A stretch of 64,000 bases of DNA from CAZLWA01 sp964563165 (GCA_964563165.1 CAZLWA010000078.1:1-64000), one strand, 5' to 3'. Shown: positions 8,120-16,976, counted from the first letter of the stretch. Program-made: numbers and translations. The notes: generated by a model not told the origin, from the letters alone.

Positions 8120-9390
8120 AAAACCTTGTCAAAAATATTTTTACAGCGGCCATAATTTTTATGGCGCCGGGCAAGCTGTTGGCCGGCACCGGAGAATCGG
8201 ACCCACGGGCCATGGCCATGGGGCGTGCGCAAACGGCCGTAGCGCAAAATACGGAAGCCTATATGTGGAATCCGGCCAATCTCGGATTGGATCTCGCCAA
8301 CAAGAACAAAATGACTATCAGCGCGTTTGCCGTTGGATTCCGCATCGGCAATAACCTGCTGGGCATCTCCGATTATAATTACTACAACGGCCGTGTCTTC
8401 ACGGCGAACGACAAAGCGAAGTTCCTAGATCTGTTTGGAAGCGATAAATCGCTCAGCGGCAGCGTGGATGGGGAAGCCCGTGCGTTGGGCATTCAATATC
8501 AGAATTATGCCGTCAATTTTGAATTTAGCGGAGGCGGATTTATTGAAGTGCCCAAAGAGATTTTTGATGTGGTGTTATCGCCCAGCGCCTATGTGCTTGG
8601 CGGTCAGTCCATCAAGGCGAGAGGGGATGGAAGCGGTAACGCGCTATTGACGATCGCGGCTTCAGGGGGATTTCCGATTAAGAATTTTCTGCCAAATTTG
8701 TTTCATGAATTCTCCGTCGGAGCTTCGGTAAAATATATTCACGGCTACAGTCAAGTTACGATGAAGGATCTCAGCGCTTCGGTGGAGCAGGGCGACAGCC
8801 TGATTGTGCACGCACGTTACGCCGGGCGGCAGTCAGACGGCGGCACCGGCGTAGGATTCAATTTCGGCGTAGCCGCTCAAATCAACAAACGGTGGTCGGC
8901 GGGCCTCAGCGTTCAGAATATTTACAGCCAAATCAAATGGAAATCTAACTCCAAAATCCACGAAGCCGACTTTGCCGTTCGCAGCGAGGACCTGTTTGAA
9001 GCAACAAAGAAAAAGAATCAGACGTCAAGCGATACCACCTATCGCGGAAGAGCCTATACCACGACTTTGCCTTCGATCTTGCACGCCGGCGCGGCATATC
9101 AAATGGATAAGAAGACGCTATTTGCTTTTGATTACGAACAGTTTTTGGATCACCAGAAAGGCAAGACGCATCCCCGCCTTGCGGCCGGCGCGGAGTTTCG
9201 CACGTGGGAACACGTATGCCTGCGCACGGGGATGTCGGTCGGCGGAGATAACCGCGGATTCAATATCGCCGGCGGCGTCGGATTCATTCTGGGTAAGACG
9301 GCCATTGATGTGGCCACCAACAATCTGGAAGGATTGATCATACTCCGAAGATTTTCATTTGCCCTCAGCGTCAAAGTAGCCATTCAATAA
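8116..9390 (+). CDS. Outer-membrane beta-barrel protein (PorV/UPF0164-like)
   Basis: The 424-residue product has an N-terminal signal (KNIFTAAIIFMAPGKLLAG) and then GESDPRAMAMGRAQTAVAQNTEAYMWNPANLGL. This start is typical of FCB-group barrel proteins in the FadL/PorV/UPF0164 range, where a conserved AMG.A..A and WNPA motif precedes the barrel. The rest alternates short polar and hydrophobic stretches (GVGFNFGVAAQINKRW, FNIAGGVGFILG) as expected for barrel strands. The start is TTG and overlaps the stop of the upstream lipoprotein gene (TTGA), so coupling is likely. Together they may form a surface complex, but this is inference. Confidence 0.75.
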   Translation: MKNLVKNIFTAAIIFMAPGKLLAGTGESDPRAMAMGRAQTAVAQNTEAYMWNPANLGLDLANKNKMTISAFAVGFRIGNNLLGISDYNYYNGRVFTANDKAKFLDLFGSDKSLSGSVDGEARALGIQYQNYAVNFEFSGGGFIEVPKEIFDVVLSPSAYVLGGQSIKARGDGSGNALLTIAASGGFPIKNFLPNLFHEFSVGASVKYIHGYSQVTMKDLSASVEQGDSLIVHARYAGRQSDGGTGVGFNFGVAAQINKRWSAGLSVQNIYSQIKWKSNSKIHEADFAVRSEDLFEATKKKNQTSSDTTYRGRAYTTTLPSILHAGAAYQMDKKTLFAFDYEQFLDHQKGKTHPRLAAGAEFRTWEHVCLRTGMSVGGDNRGFNIAGGVGFILGKTAIDVATNNLEGLIILRRFSFALSVKVAIQ

Positions 9391-9660
9391 AATTCCCCTG
9401 AAATATTTTTGATGTATCACATTCTCACTGCCTCGAGATGACTCCGATTTCCGCCCGAAAAAATTGTCATGTATCATATGGAGCTCACCAACCGCTAAGA
9501 AGGATACGGTAACAAAAGAATTAATTAAATTTTACTCTATTGAAATTTAAATAAGAATTGAATAGATTTTCCTATCCGGTGCCCGGCATGGAGCGGGGTG
9601 CGTTTGGACTCTTCGCGATAATGTATTCAGAAATCTATTACAACTATAAGGAGGCATGCC

Positions 9661-10572
9661 ATGAATCTCATCACACGCTCCGATTTCGACGGACTGACAT
9701 GTGCGGTCTTGTTAAAAGAAGTGGAAATCATCGAAAAAATTTCGTTCGCGCATCCGAAAGACGTTCAGGAAAAAACTTTAACGGTGACTAAAAATGATAT
9801 TCTGACCAACCTGCCGTACCATCCGGACTGCGGCTTGTGGTTTGATCATCACAGCAGCGAAGGCGAACGCGAAGATATCCCGGATCAATTTGAGGGCCGC
9901 TTTGAAGTCGCCCCCAGCGCCGCACGCGTAATTTACAACCATTACAAAAGCCATCGTTTTAAAAGATTTGATTACCTGATGGCGGAGGTGGATAAAATTG
10001 ATTCCGCACAACTGAGCATGAGCGACGTGGTGGAGCCGAAAGACTGGGTATTGTTGTCCTACATCACGGATCCGCGCACGGGCATGGGCCGCTATCACGA
10101 TTACGGCGTCAGCAACAAAGACCTGATGTCCCGCATGATTGACCTCATTGCCACGCACACGGTCGATGAAATATTGAACATGCACGACATCAAACAGCGC
10201 GTGAAGCGGTATTTCGAACAGGAGGAGAAGTTCAAACGGCTTCTAAAAAAATCTTCCAGACGCGACGGCAACGTCATCGTCACGGACACGCGCGGCATTA
10301 AGGACATTCCGACCGGTAACCGGTTTCTCATCTATACACTATTTCCGGAATGCAACATCTCCATTCGCATCATGGACGGCAAGGACGGCAAGAATATCGC
10401 AGCGGCGATCGGGCACAGCATTTTCAACCGCACGTCCCGAACTAACGTCGGTGCGCTGTGCACGAAGTACGGCGGCGGCGGTCACAAAGGCGCCGGCACC
10501 GTGCAGCTGGACATAAAAAATGCGGCGGGAAAACTAAAAGAGATCATTAATCATATGAAAAAAGCCGGCTAA
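9661..10572 (+). CDS. DHH-family phosphoesterase
   Basis: The 303-residue product begins MNLITRSDFDGLTCAVLLK, the metal-binding DHH motif I, and has FDHHSSE (motif III) at about residues 61-67. It ends with a DHHA1 region containing CTKYGGGGHKGAGT, the GGGH substrate motif. DHH/DHHA1 enzymes cleave phosphodiesters such as pAp, oligoribonucleotides, c-di-AMP products or polyphosphate; the precise substrate is not clear here. An unusually strong AAGGAGG site lies 7 nt before the ATG. A clear intrinsic terminator follows about 100 bp downstream, so this gene is probably transcribed alone. Confidence 0.9.
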   Translation: MNLITRSDFDGLTCAVLLKEVEIIEKISFAHPKDVQEKTLTVTKNDILTNLPYHPDCGLWFDHHSSEGEREDIPDQFEGRFEVAPSAARVIYNHYKSHRFKRFDYLMAEVDKIDSAQLSMSDVVEPKDWVLLSYITDPRTGMGRYHDYGVSNKDLMSRMIDLIATHTVDEILNMHDIKQRVKRYFEQEEKFKRLLKKSSRRDGNVIVTDTRGIKDIPTGNRFLIYTLFPECNISIRIMDGKDGKNIAAAIGHSIFNRTSRTNVGALCTKYGGGGHKGAGTVQLDIKNAAGKLKEIINHMKKAG

Positions 10573-10671
10573 GCGGCTCCGGGACTCCGGGAATTTTGGG
10601 GTGGATTCTCAATGCATCCTGCGCGGCAAGCGGATGCTCTGACCACGAATGATCATTCGATTATTTTGAAA

Positions 10672-10710
10672 TCGAGCCGGGCTCTCATGATCCCGGCTTG
10701 ATTTTTTTTT
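10672..10710 (+). terminator. Intrinsic terminator of the DHH gene
   Basis: TCGAGCCGGG (10672-10681) pairs with CCCGGCTTGA (10692-10701), ten pairs including one G.U, around a 10-nt loop. Nine T residues follow directly. This is a textbook rho-independent terminator on the plus strand. Confidence 0.93.
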
Positions 10711-10784
10711 GGCTGCCGGTCCTTGAAACTGCGACGCACAAGCCCTGGCGTAAGCCGGTGTTGAGGCGCGACCGGCAAGTCAAT

Positions 10785-11312
10785 TCAGGCCTTTGGTCTG
10801 AAAATCTTAATCACGGCATCATTACACTCCAGAAACGGCCCGCCGATGAGATCCACGCAATAAGGCACGGCAGGAAAAACCGCGTCCAGGCATTCTTTGA
10901 TCGATTGGGGCTTGCCGGGAAGATTGATGATCAGTGTCTTTCCCAGGATACCGGCGGTCTGGCGGGAGAGAATTGCCGTTGGAACATGTTTCAACGAGAC
11001 CGCACGCATGAGCTCGCCAAATCCGGGCATCATTTTTTCGCATACGGATTCCGTCGCTTCCGGCGTCACGTCGCGCAGTGCGGGACCGGTTCCGCCTGTG
11101 GTCACGATCAGGCAGCATCCTTCCGTATTCGCCATGCGCTTCAATTCTTCCTCAATACTTCTTTGGTCATCCGGAATGACTTTGTAAATCGGCTCCCATG
11201 CAGCCGTAAGGTACGATCGTAATGTATCCATGATCGCTTTGCCCGACAGGTCTTCGTACATCCCCGCGCTCGCGCGATCGGATGCGGTGAGTATTCCGAT
11301 CTTAATATTCAT
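10785..11312 (-). CDS. mogA: Molybdopterin adenylyltransferase, MogA/MoaB type
   Basis: MogA adenylylates molybdopterin before molybdate insertion, a late step of molybdenum cofactor synthesis. The 175-residue product has the family landmarks: IGILTASDRASAGMYEDLSG at the N-terminus, the TTGGTGPALRDVTPEAT active-site loop, and NLPGKPQSIKECLDAVFP near the end. Length fits MogA and MoaB alike; the LRDVTPEAT loop favours the MogA/MoaB group in general. It is second in a two-gene unit, 9 bp after an ArsC/Spx-like gene. No other moa, moe or mob gene is in the window. Confidence 0.93.
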   Translation of the reverse strand: MNIKIGILTASDRASAGMYEDLSGKAIMDTLRSYLTAAWEPIYKVIPDDQRSIEEELKRMANTEGCCLIVTTGGTGPALRDVTPEATESVCEKMMPGFGELMRAVSLKHVPTAILSRQTAGILGKTLIINLPGKPQSIKECLDAVFPAVPYCVDLIGGPFLECNDAVIKIFRPKA

Positions 11313-11321
11313 AACAAGATC

Positions 11322-11672
11322 TTATTTAATAGCTTTCTTAATCGCGTCCACCGTAGCGTGCGCGTTCCCGATAAAGATGTGCTTGCCAATGACAAACACC
11401 GGGCGTTTCAAAAAAGTGTACTCTTTCAGTATGAGTTCACGAAGATCTTTTTCGGTAAGTTTCTTATTCTGAAGATTCCATGCTCGAAATTTCATTGAAC
11501 GCTTTGTGAATAACGCCTCATAGGATCCCGCCAGTTTCTTCATTTCATCCAACTGTGCCGGTGCAATTTTTTCCTCCTTAATATTCTGGAAAATGAAGTC
11601 CTTTCCCGGCTTCGTTTCGGCAATAATCTTTTGGCACGTTCGGCATGTTGCCAGATGATAAACCTTTTTCAC
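11322..11672 (-). CDS. ArsC/Spx-family thioredoxin-fold protein
   Basis: The 116-residue product is a small thioredoxin-fold protein of the arsenate reductase / Spx / MgsR family. It has a CRTC pair at about residues 10-13, followed by helices and KRPVFVIGKHIFIGN, where the RP/VI region corresponds to the family's cis-proline strand. The family includes glutaredoxin-dependent arsenate reductases and redox-sensing transcription partners; nothing here decides between them. No ars gene is nearby. It starts with GTG, chosen because GGAGGAGA lies 4 nt before it. It is co-directional with and 9 bp before mogA. Confidence 0.82.
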   Translation of the reverse strand: MKKVYHLATCRTCQKIIAETKPGKDFIFQNIKEEKIAPAQLDEMKKLAGSYEALFTKRSMKFRAWNLQNKKLTEKDLRELILKEYTFLKRPVFVIGKHIFIGNAHATVDAIKKAIK

Positions 11673-11852
11673 AAATTCTCCTCCATGAGTTATTTTGATA
11701 AATTAGTAAAAAAAATCACGAAGTAAACAGTTAAATTCCCGCGCACTTTGGCTGATAAAAGTCATGCTTTCTATTGACCGAAGTCTTGTTCAAACCGTAA
11801 TTTTTTTACTAAATTATACAGGTGAAAAAGGTTGGATTCCCGGAGGGCGTGT

Positions 11853-13202
11853 ATGCGATGGATGGATGAATTTCAGAAGAAGAAGGTCTCAGCCGTGGAA
11901 GCCGTTTCCCTGATAAGATCACGCGATAAGGTCTTCACCAGCGGCAACGCGGCCACGTCATATGTACTTCTGGAAGCTTTGGCGGCGCGGAAAGACGAAT
12001 TGACAGACGTGGAAGTAACGCACGTCCTGTTGATCGGCAATGATCCCCTTTCCAAACCGGGTATGGCGGAACATTTCCGGCATAATTCATTGTTCGTCGG
12101 ACCCGCGGACCGCGAAGCGGTCAATGACGGACGCGCAGATTACATCCCGGTTTTTTTGCATGAAATCCCGGAACTCTTCGCCTCCGGCCAAATGAAATTG
12201 GATGCAGCGATTATTCAGGCATCGCCTCCGGATGCGCACGGATTCATGAGCCTGGGTGTCGAAACGCTGGCAACCATGTCGGCGATTCAACATGCGAAAA
12301 TTGTCTTGGTTCAGGTTAATGATAAAATGCCTCGGACACTCGGGGACTGCTTCGTTCACATCTCACGCGTCACGAAAGTGGTCGAAGTCTCTCAAGAACT
12401 GCCGGAATTGGAAAAAAGCGAGATCACGGAAGTCGAAGGCCGGATAGGCCGCTACGCCGCCGAGTTAGTGGAGGACGGTTCAACGCTCCAATTAGGTATC
12501 GGCGGAATACCCGATGCCGTGCTGGCTTCCCTGACCGATAAAAAGGACCTGGGTGTCCATACGGAAATGATCTCTGACGGACTCATCCGGGCCATTGAAT
12601 CGGGTATTGTTACAGGCGCGCAGAAGACCCTGCACAAATATAAAGTCGTCGGCACGTTCGCTTTGGGAAGCAAGCAGTTGTACGAATATTTACACAATAA
12701 TCCGATGTTTGAATTTCATCCGTCGAATTACACCAACGATCCGATGAACATAGCAAAAAACGATAAGATGGTTGCGATTAATTCAGCCATTGAAATTGAC
12801 TTGACCGGTCAGGTGTGCGCGGATTCGATCGGAACGAGGATTTTTTCAGGTTTCGGCGGGCAGGTTGATTTTATTCGCGGTGCGGCGCATTCCAAAGGCG
12901 GCAAGCCCATCATCGCTATGCCCGCCACCGCTCGGGGAGCTGCTACCTCACGTATTGTTCCGGTCTTGAAATCCGGAGCCGGAGTCGTAACAACCCGGGC
13001 CGATGTGCATTACGTCGTGACGGAATTCGGAGTGGCCTACCTGCACGGCAAGAACTTGCGTCAGCGCGCGGATGCGCTCATTGCCGTAGCGCATCCGGAT
13101 TTCCGTGAAGAGCTTTCCAAAGCGGCTCATGAACGATTACACTATTCAACCAATGGAGGGAGTTTTAATGGAAAAAGTCATTCAACTTTTGCGCAAGCAT
13201 GA
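11853..13202 (+). CDS. Acetyl-CoA hydrolase/transferase family (4-hydroxybutyrate CoA-transferase-like)
   Basis: This family swaps CoA between acyl-CoA and a free acid such as acetate, succinate, butyrate or 4-hydroxybutyrate. The 449-residue product shows the two-domain layout: FTSGNAATSYVLLEAL near the N-terminus, DAAIIQASPPDAHGFMSLG in the first domain, then LQLGIGGIPDAVLASL, LGVHTEMISDG and VGTFALGS in the second. An FSGFGGQVDFIRGA segment and a VVTEFGVAYLHGKNLRQRADALI end complete the match. The ATG at 11853 follows GGAGGG by 5 nt; an upstream TTG at 11832 is less likely. Its last 35 bp overlap the next gene, which encodes a cyclic-nucleotide-binding protein. The acyl substrate cannot be told. 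Confidence 0.92.
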   Translation: MRWMDEFQKKKVSAVEAVSLIRSRDKVFTSGNAATSYVLLEALAARKDELTDVEVTHVLLIGNDPLSKPGMAEHFRHNSLFVGPADREAVNDGRADYIPVFLHEIPELFASGQMKLDAAIIQASPPDAHGFMSLGVETLATMSAIQHAKIVLVQVNDKMPRTLGDCFVHISRVTKVVEVSQELPELEKSEITEVEGRIGRYAAELVEDGSTLQLGIGGIPDAVLASLTDKKDLGVHTEMISDGLIRAIESGIVTGAQKTLHKYKVVGTFALGSKQLYEYLHNNPMFEFHPSNYTNDPMNIAKNDKMVAINSAIEIDLTGQVCADSIGTRIFSGFGGQVDFIRGAAHSKGGKPIIAMPATARGAATSRIVPVLKSGAGVVTTRADVHYVVTEFGVAYLHGKNLRQRADALIAVAHPDFREELSKAAHERLHYSTNGGSFNGKSHSTFAQA

Positions 13203-13626
13203 ATTCCTCAAGGGTGTGAGTGACGTGCTGGTACGATCGCTGGCCGAAAGCGCCAAAGATATCTGGTTTGAACCCGGAGAATATATTTTTCATGAAAGCG
13301 AGGAAGCCAGGAACTTTTACCTGATCTGCGAAGGTAAGGTCGAATTGCAGATGTATGCGCCGGATCGCGGCAACGTCGTCATCGAGATCATCGGTGCGGA
13401 TGACGTTGTAGGATGGTCGTGGTTGGTCAGGCCTCACCGCTGGCATCTCAGCGCACGAGTTTCTCACCGCACCCATGCCATCGCTCTGGACGCAAGAAAA
13501 CTGATTGGACAATGCGAGTCCAATCATGAACTGGGTTACGAGATGATGAAACGGCTCGTGAATGTGGTTTCGCACCGGCTGGTCAGGACGCGCTTGAAAA
13601 TTATTGAAGCGTATAAAGCGGAATAG
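13168..13626 (+). CDS. Cyclic-nucleotide-binding domain protein without a DNA-binding domain
   Basis: The 152-residue product is a stand-alone CNB beta-roll, starting MEKVIQLLRKHEFLKGVSDVLVRSLAE with the fold's typical N-terminal helices. It continues with EPGEYIFHESEEARNFYLICEGKVEL and a phosphate-binding-like loop around IIGADDVVGWSWLVRPHRW. No helix-turn-helix is visible, unlike CRP. The canonical FGE.AL...PR ligand cassette is replaced by VVGWSWLVRPHRW, so the ligand may not be cAMP. The ATG at 13168 follows GGAGGG and lies inside the CoA-transferase gene, giving a 35-bp overlap and probable translational coupling. It may report a ligand to that enzyme or its pathway; this is inference. 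Confidence 0.85.
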   Translation: MEKVIQLLRKHEFLKGVSDVLVRSLAESAKDIWFEPGEYIFHESEEARNFYLICEGKVELQMYAPDRGNVVIEIIGADDVVGWSWLVRPHRWHLSARVSHRTHAIALDARKLIGQCESNHELGYEMMKRLVNVVSHRLVRTRLKIIEAYKAE

Positions 13627-13686
13627 CACGTTCCAAATCGCGCTGCGGCTGCGCAGAATTTTTCTTCATTAACCCTTCTTCCGCAT

Positions 13687-13721
13687 GAAACTTGCCAAGT
13701 TTCTAAAACTTGGCAAGTTTC
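13687..13721. repeat. Nested palindrome, 16-nt arms and CTA loop
   Basis: GAAACTTGCCAAGTTT (13687-13702) and AAACTTGGCAAGTTTC (13706-13721) pair perfectly around a CTA loop. Each arm is close to a palindrome itself. It is a sequence variant of the ACTTCCCAAGT palindromes at 1309 and 55802 and keeps the same 3-nt loop. No T-run follows. Confidence 0.92.
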
Positions 13722-13801
13722 TGTCTTAGGAATTTCTCATTGCCGCACAAAATTAAAAAACGTATATTCAATCAAGGACAAGTATCAGTTTGGAGACCTT
13801 C

Positions 13802-15511
13802 ATGGCAGAGATACGACGCGATGTGATGGATATGGATGTGATGTTTGTGGGTGCAGGGCCGTCGGGGCTTGCCGGCGCTTACCACCTGGCAAAACTCATT
13901 AAGGCACACAATGAAGCCGCAGATAAGGGAACAGGAACTGGACGTAAAATTAGTTTGGAAAACGGAATCGGTATTCTGGAAAAAGGAAAAAACGTCGGCG
14001 ATCATATGCTGAGCGGCGCTGTTCTCGATCCGGCCGCCATCAGAGAACTCATCCCTGATTTTTTGGAAAAAGGTTTCCCGATTGAGAGTGAAGTGATCGG
14101 TGAGGCGGTTTATTTTTTGACCGGGAGCGGAAAATTCAAATTTCCAATTCTCCCGCCGACCTTGAAAAATCACGGCTGTTATGTGGTCTCCTTGAATAAA
14201 GTCACCGCATGGCTGGCAGACCGGATAGCGGCTGAATTCGGTGACCGCATTAATATATTTACCGAATTTCCCGGACGGGAAGTTTTGTACGATAACGATA
14301 AAGTGATCGGCGTACGGACCGGGGATAAAGGCATTGACCGTGACGGCCGGCCGAAATCAAATGTGGAACCGGGCGTTGATATTCATGCGAAAATTACGAT
14401 TTTGGGCGAAGGCCCGCGCGGGAGCTTAACGAAGCAATTAGTTCCGAAGTTAAAAATGGATGAAGGAAGGAACCCCCAGGCTTACGGAACCGGCGTAAAA
14501 GAAATTTGGGAGCTTCCGGCGGGGCGATTGAAAAAAGGCATGGTGATCCATACCGCCGGCTGGCCCCTGGCATCCCATCATTACGGCGGCAGTTGGCTGT
14601 ATATGATGAGCGATACGCAATGCTCTCTCGGATTTGTTTCGGCACTGGACTATGCGAACCCGACATTCGACCCGCACGGTGCGTTTACGCAATTCAAAAC
14701 GCATCCGATGATGCGAAAACTCTTTGAAGGCGGAAAGCTGCTCGCGTACGGGGCTAAAACCGTTTCCGAAGGCGGTTATTGGTCCATGCCCAAATTGTAC
14801 GCCGACGGCGTGATGCTGATAGGCGAGTCGGGCGGCTTTATCAACATATCAAGACTGAAGGGTATTCACCTGGCGATGAAATCAGGGATGCTCGCTGCCG
14901 AAGCGGCATTCAATGCCCTATTAATCAATGATTTTTCTTCGGCGTCATTGAAAAAATATGACGACCTCTTCCGCGAAAGCTGGGCTTATAAAGAACTCTG
15001 GAGCGTACGCAATTGGCGTCAGAATTTTTCCGGCAGTTTTTACACCGGTATGCTCAAGGCCGGTTTGCAAATTTATGTGACCGGCGGCGGCACAAAAAAG
15101 AAGACGTTCTTGCGCGCCGATCATGAACACATGAAGAAAAGATCCGAAGCCGGAATGCCTCTGGACAAAATAAAAGCGGATGAAAAATTAACTTTTCAAA
15201 AGCTGACGGATGTATATTACTCCGGAACGAAACACGAAGAGAATCAGCCGTGCCATCTGGTGATCCAACCGCAGGACCTGGCGGATATCTGCAACACGCG
15301 CTGCAAAGAGGAATTCGGCAATCCGTGCCAGCATTTTTGCCCGGCGCAGGTATACGAAATGGCCCCGGCTGAAAACGGCTCCGATACAAAATTGCGGATT
15401 AATTTCTCCAATTGCGTTCATTGCAAGACATGTGATATTGCGGATCCCTATCAGGTGATCAACTGGGTCACGCCCGAAGGCGGCGGCGGACCGGTGTATA
15501 AAAATATGTAA
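13802..15511 (+). CDS. Electron transfer flavoprotein-ubiquinone oxidoreductase
   Basis: ETF-QO takes electrons from reduced ETF, which is fed by acyl-CoA dehydrogenases, and passes them to the quinone pool. The 569-residue product has an FAD-binding GAGPSGLAGAYHLAKL near residue 15, ILEKGKNVGDHMLSGAVLDP, EGPRGSLTK, and the quinone/membrane region SEGGYWSMPKLYADGVMLIGESGGFIN. A C-terminal ferredoxin domain carries CPAQVYE and CVHCKTCDI, the four cysteines for one 4Fe-4S cluster. The ATG at 13802 follows GGAGA; a TTG at 13790 is an alternative. ETF subunits are not in the window, but an acyl-CoA dehydrogenase lies at 22.7-23.8 kb. Confidence 0.95.
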   Translation: MAEIRRDVMDMDVMFVGAGPSGLAGAYHLAKLIKAHNEAADKGTGTGRKISLENGIGILEKGKNVGDHMLSGAVLDPAAIRELIPDFLEKGFPIESEVIGEAVYFLTGSGKFKFPILPPTLKNHGCYVVSLNKVTAWLADRIAAEFGDRINIFTEFPGREVLYDNDKVIGVRTGDKGIDRDGRPKSNVEPGVDIHAKITILGEGPRGSLTKQLVPKLKMDEGRNPQAYGTGVKEIWELPAGRLKKGMVIHTAGWPLASHHYGGSWLYMMSDTQCSLGFVSALDYANPTFDPHGAFTQFKTHPMMRKLFEGGKLLAYGAKTVSEGGYWSMPKLYADGVMLIGESGGFINISRLKGIHLAMKSGMLAAEAAFNALLINDFSSASLKKYDDLFRESWAYKELWSVRNWRQNFSGSFYTGMLKAGLQIYVTGGGTKKKTFLRADHEHMKKRSEAGMPLDKIKADEKLTFQKLTDVYYSGTKHEENQPCHLVIQPQDLADICNTRCKEEFGNPCQHFCPAQVYEMAPAENGSDTKLRINFSNCVHCKTCDIADPYQVINWVTPEGGGGPVYKNM

Positions 15512-15541
15512 TCGTACCCTATCCAACAGAAAGGAATCTCC

Positions 15542-15958
15542 ATGTTCAAGTTTTTTCAGCAAAACAGCCACATCGGAATTTTATTTTTACGTTTAGGCAT
15601 TGCGGTGATTTTTGTCCTGCACGGGTACCGTGAACTTTTCGCGACGGGCGGACATCAGGCGACGGCAGCGTATTTTCACGAAATAGGGATTCCTCTGCCG
15701 GATCTGGCCGCATATATTTCGGCGGCGGCCGAGTTTTTTGGAGGCTGCATGATCGGACTGGGTTTACTTACGCGGCAAGCCAGCTTCATCCTGATCATCA
15801 ATATGACCGTGGCGATCGTCGTGGCGCATCTGGCACGGCATGAGCCGTTCACCCAATGGAAAGATGCCGCGCAAATGCTCCTGTTATGCATCGCGACGCT
15901 GTTCAGCGGAAGCGGGAGTTGGTCGCTGGAGAATTTAGTGAAGAAACACGGGGACTAA
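15542..15958 (+). CDS. DoxX family membrane protein
   Basis: The 138-residue product has four hydrophobic segments (about residues 13-30, 55-72, 78-97 and 105-120). The conserved DoxX pieces are LRLGIAVIFVLHGYRELF, the loop with FHEIGIPLPDLAAYISAAAEFFGGCMIGLGLLTR, and the final membrane helix. DoxX proteins are small inner-membrane proteins linked in some bacteria to quinone or thiol redox reactions, with no single agreed function. It lies 30 bp after ETF-QO with a GAAAGGAAT site, so the two may be one transcript. Confidence 0.88.
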   Translation: MFKFFQQNSHIGILFLRLGIAVIFVLHGYRELFATGGHQATAAYFHEIGIPLPDLAAYISAAAEFFGGCMIGLGLLTRQASFILIINMTVAIVVAHLARHEPFTQWKDAAQMLLLCIATLFSGSGSWSLENLVKKHGD

Positions 15959-15962
15959 TTCA

Positions 15963-16105
15963 ATGAGTAATGAACAATGAACAATGAACAATGAACAATG
16001 AATAATGAATAATGAACAATGAACAATGAACAATGAATAATGAATAATGAACAATGAATAATGAATAATGAACAATGAATAATGAATAATGAATAATGAA
16101 TAATG
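15963..16105. repeat. Heptamer-phased tandem repeat (TGAACAA/TGAATAA)
   Basis: About twenty consecutive heptamers alternate between AATGAAC and AATGAAT with no loss of phase over 140 bp. The last copy runs straight into the ATG of the following small gene. Every unit contains ATG and most create TGA or TAA stops, so nothing within it can be translated far. Confidence 0.95.
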
Positions 16106-16285
16106 ACGTCGAGCGAAGTCAAAAAACTGAGCGATGAAATAAATTATTATGCGGCGGATAAGTTAAGGCCGGATGATGAATACGAATTCAAAAAGATCAT
16201 CAATCGTCTGAAAGACGACGAAGACCTGGATTCGCTTGCTCTGAAAAAATTACAAGAAATATATGATAAGTACGTCAAGAAATAA
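16103..16285 (+). CDS. Small charged protein, unknown function
   Basis: The 60-residue product is rich in D, E and K and is probably helical (MTSSEVKKLSDEINYYAADK, then LDSLALKKLQEIYDKYVKK). It has no cysteine, signal peptide or membrane segment, and I do not recognise a family. Its codon use looks coding. The start ATG is the ATG of the final heptamer of the repeat tract, so repeat expansion would have moved the start region without changing the protein. A second heptamer tract separates it from ribE. It could be translated with the riboflavin genes, but no function is suggested. Confidence 0.6.
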   Translation: MTSSEVKKLSDEINYYAADKLRPDDEYEFKKIINRLKDDEDLDSLALKKLQEIYDKYVKK

Positions 16286-16331
16286 TTAAGAATTAAGACT
16301 GTAAACTAATAACTGACAACTGATAACTATA
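16285..16331. repeat. Heptamer-phased tract before ribE
   Basis: Six to seven heptamers run without a break: AATTAAG twice, then ACTGTAA, ACTAATA, ACTGACA, ACTGATA and ACTATA, reaching the ribE ATG. The words change from GAATTAA-type to ACTGAnA-type part-way, yet the 7-bp phase is kept. Confidence 0.85.
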
Positions 16332-16976
16332 ATGTTTACCGGATTAATAGAAGACATTGGAAAGATAACCGCTGTAAAACAGATCGGCGAGGGAGTGCGT
16401 TTTTCGATTGCGGCGAAGATATGCGATGATCTGAAAACTGACGACAGCGTGGCGGTCAACGGCTGTTGCTTGACGGTGGTAGCGGTTGACAAAAGGACAT
16501 TTGAAGTGGACGCCGTAGAAGAAACGCTGCACAAAACGACGCTGGGCGAGTTTACCGTTGGAACGGAAGTTAATCTGGAGCGGGCGATGCGATGGTCGGA
16601 CAGGCTGGGCGGACATTTCGTATTAGGACACGTCGATGGCGCCGGAAAAATAATATCGATCGAGAACAGAAGTACCAGTTGGTGGATCACGATCGAGATT
16701 CCGGAAGACCTGGAACGCTATATTATCCACGTGGGCTCGCTCACGGTGGACGGTATCAGCCTGACGGCAGCGGAATTGCAGGGCAACCGCGTTTCTGTTT
16801 CGATCATTCCGCATACGTGGCAGGTTACAACTTTGAGCCGGAAGAGAGTCGGCGACAGGGTCAATGTGGAGGCGGATGTTATCGGCAAATACGTGGAAAA
16901 GCTTTTGACCAACAAATCCGGGCCCGAACCGGTGTCAAAGATCACCGAAGAATGGCTCATTAAGAAGGGATTTTAA
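16332..16976 (+). CDS. ribE: Riboflavin synthase alpha subunit
   Basis: This enzyme dismutates two 6,7-dimethyl-8-ribityllumazine molecules into riboflavin, the last step of the pathway. The 214-residue product has the expected internal duplication of two lumazine-binding barrels. The first contains MFTGLIEDIGKI, DSVAVNGCCLTVVAV, and GGHFVLGHVDG. The second contains GSLTVDGISLTAAEL and VSIIPHTWQVTTL, with VNVEADVIGKYVEKLL closing the fold. The ATG at 16332 starts the family N-terminus (MFTGLIE) and has no Shine-Dalgarno site, because the heptamer tract occupies the leader. The ribB fusion gene follows after 46 bp. Confidence 0.96.
   Translation: MFTGLIEDIGKITAVKQIGEGVRFSIAAKICDDLKTDDSVAVNGCCLTVVAVDKRTFEVDAVEETLHKTTLGEFTVGTEVNLERAMRWSDRLGGHFVLGHVDGAGKIISIENRSTSWWITIEIPEDLERYIIHVGSLTVDGISLTAAELQGNRVSVSIIPHTWQVTTLSRKRVGDRVNVEADVIGKYVEKLLTNKSGPEPVSKITEEWLIKKGF

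Noticed and set aside
15963..16105. Possible CRISPR array
   Set aside because: The units are 7 bp and adjacent, with no spacers and no cas gene; the same holds for the other heptamer tracts.
16285..16331. FMN riboswitch upstream of ribE
   Set aside because: The leader is only the heptamer tract and is far too short for the riboswitch core.
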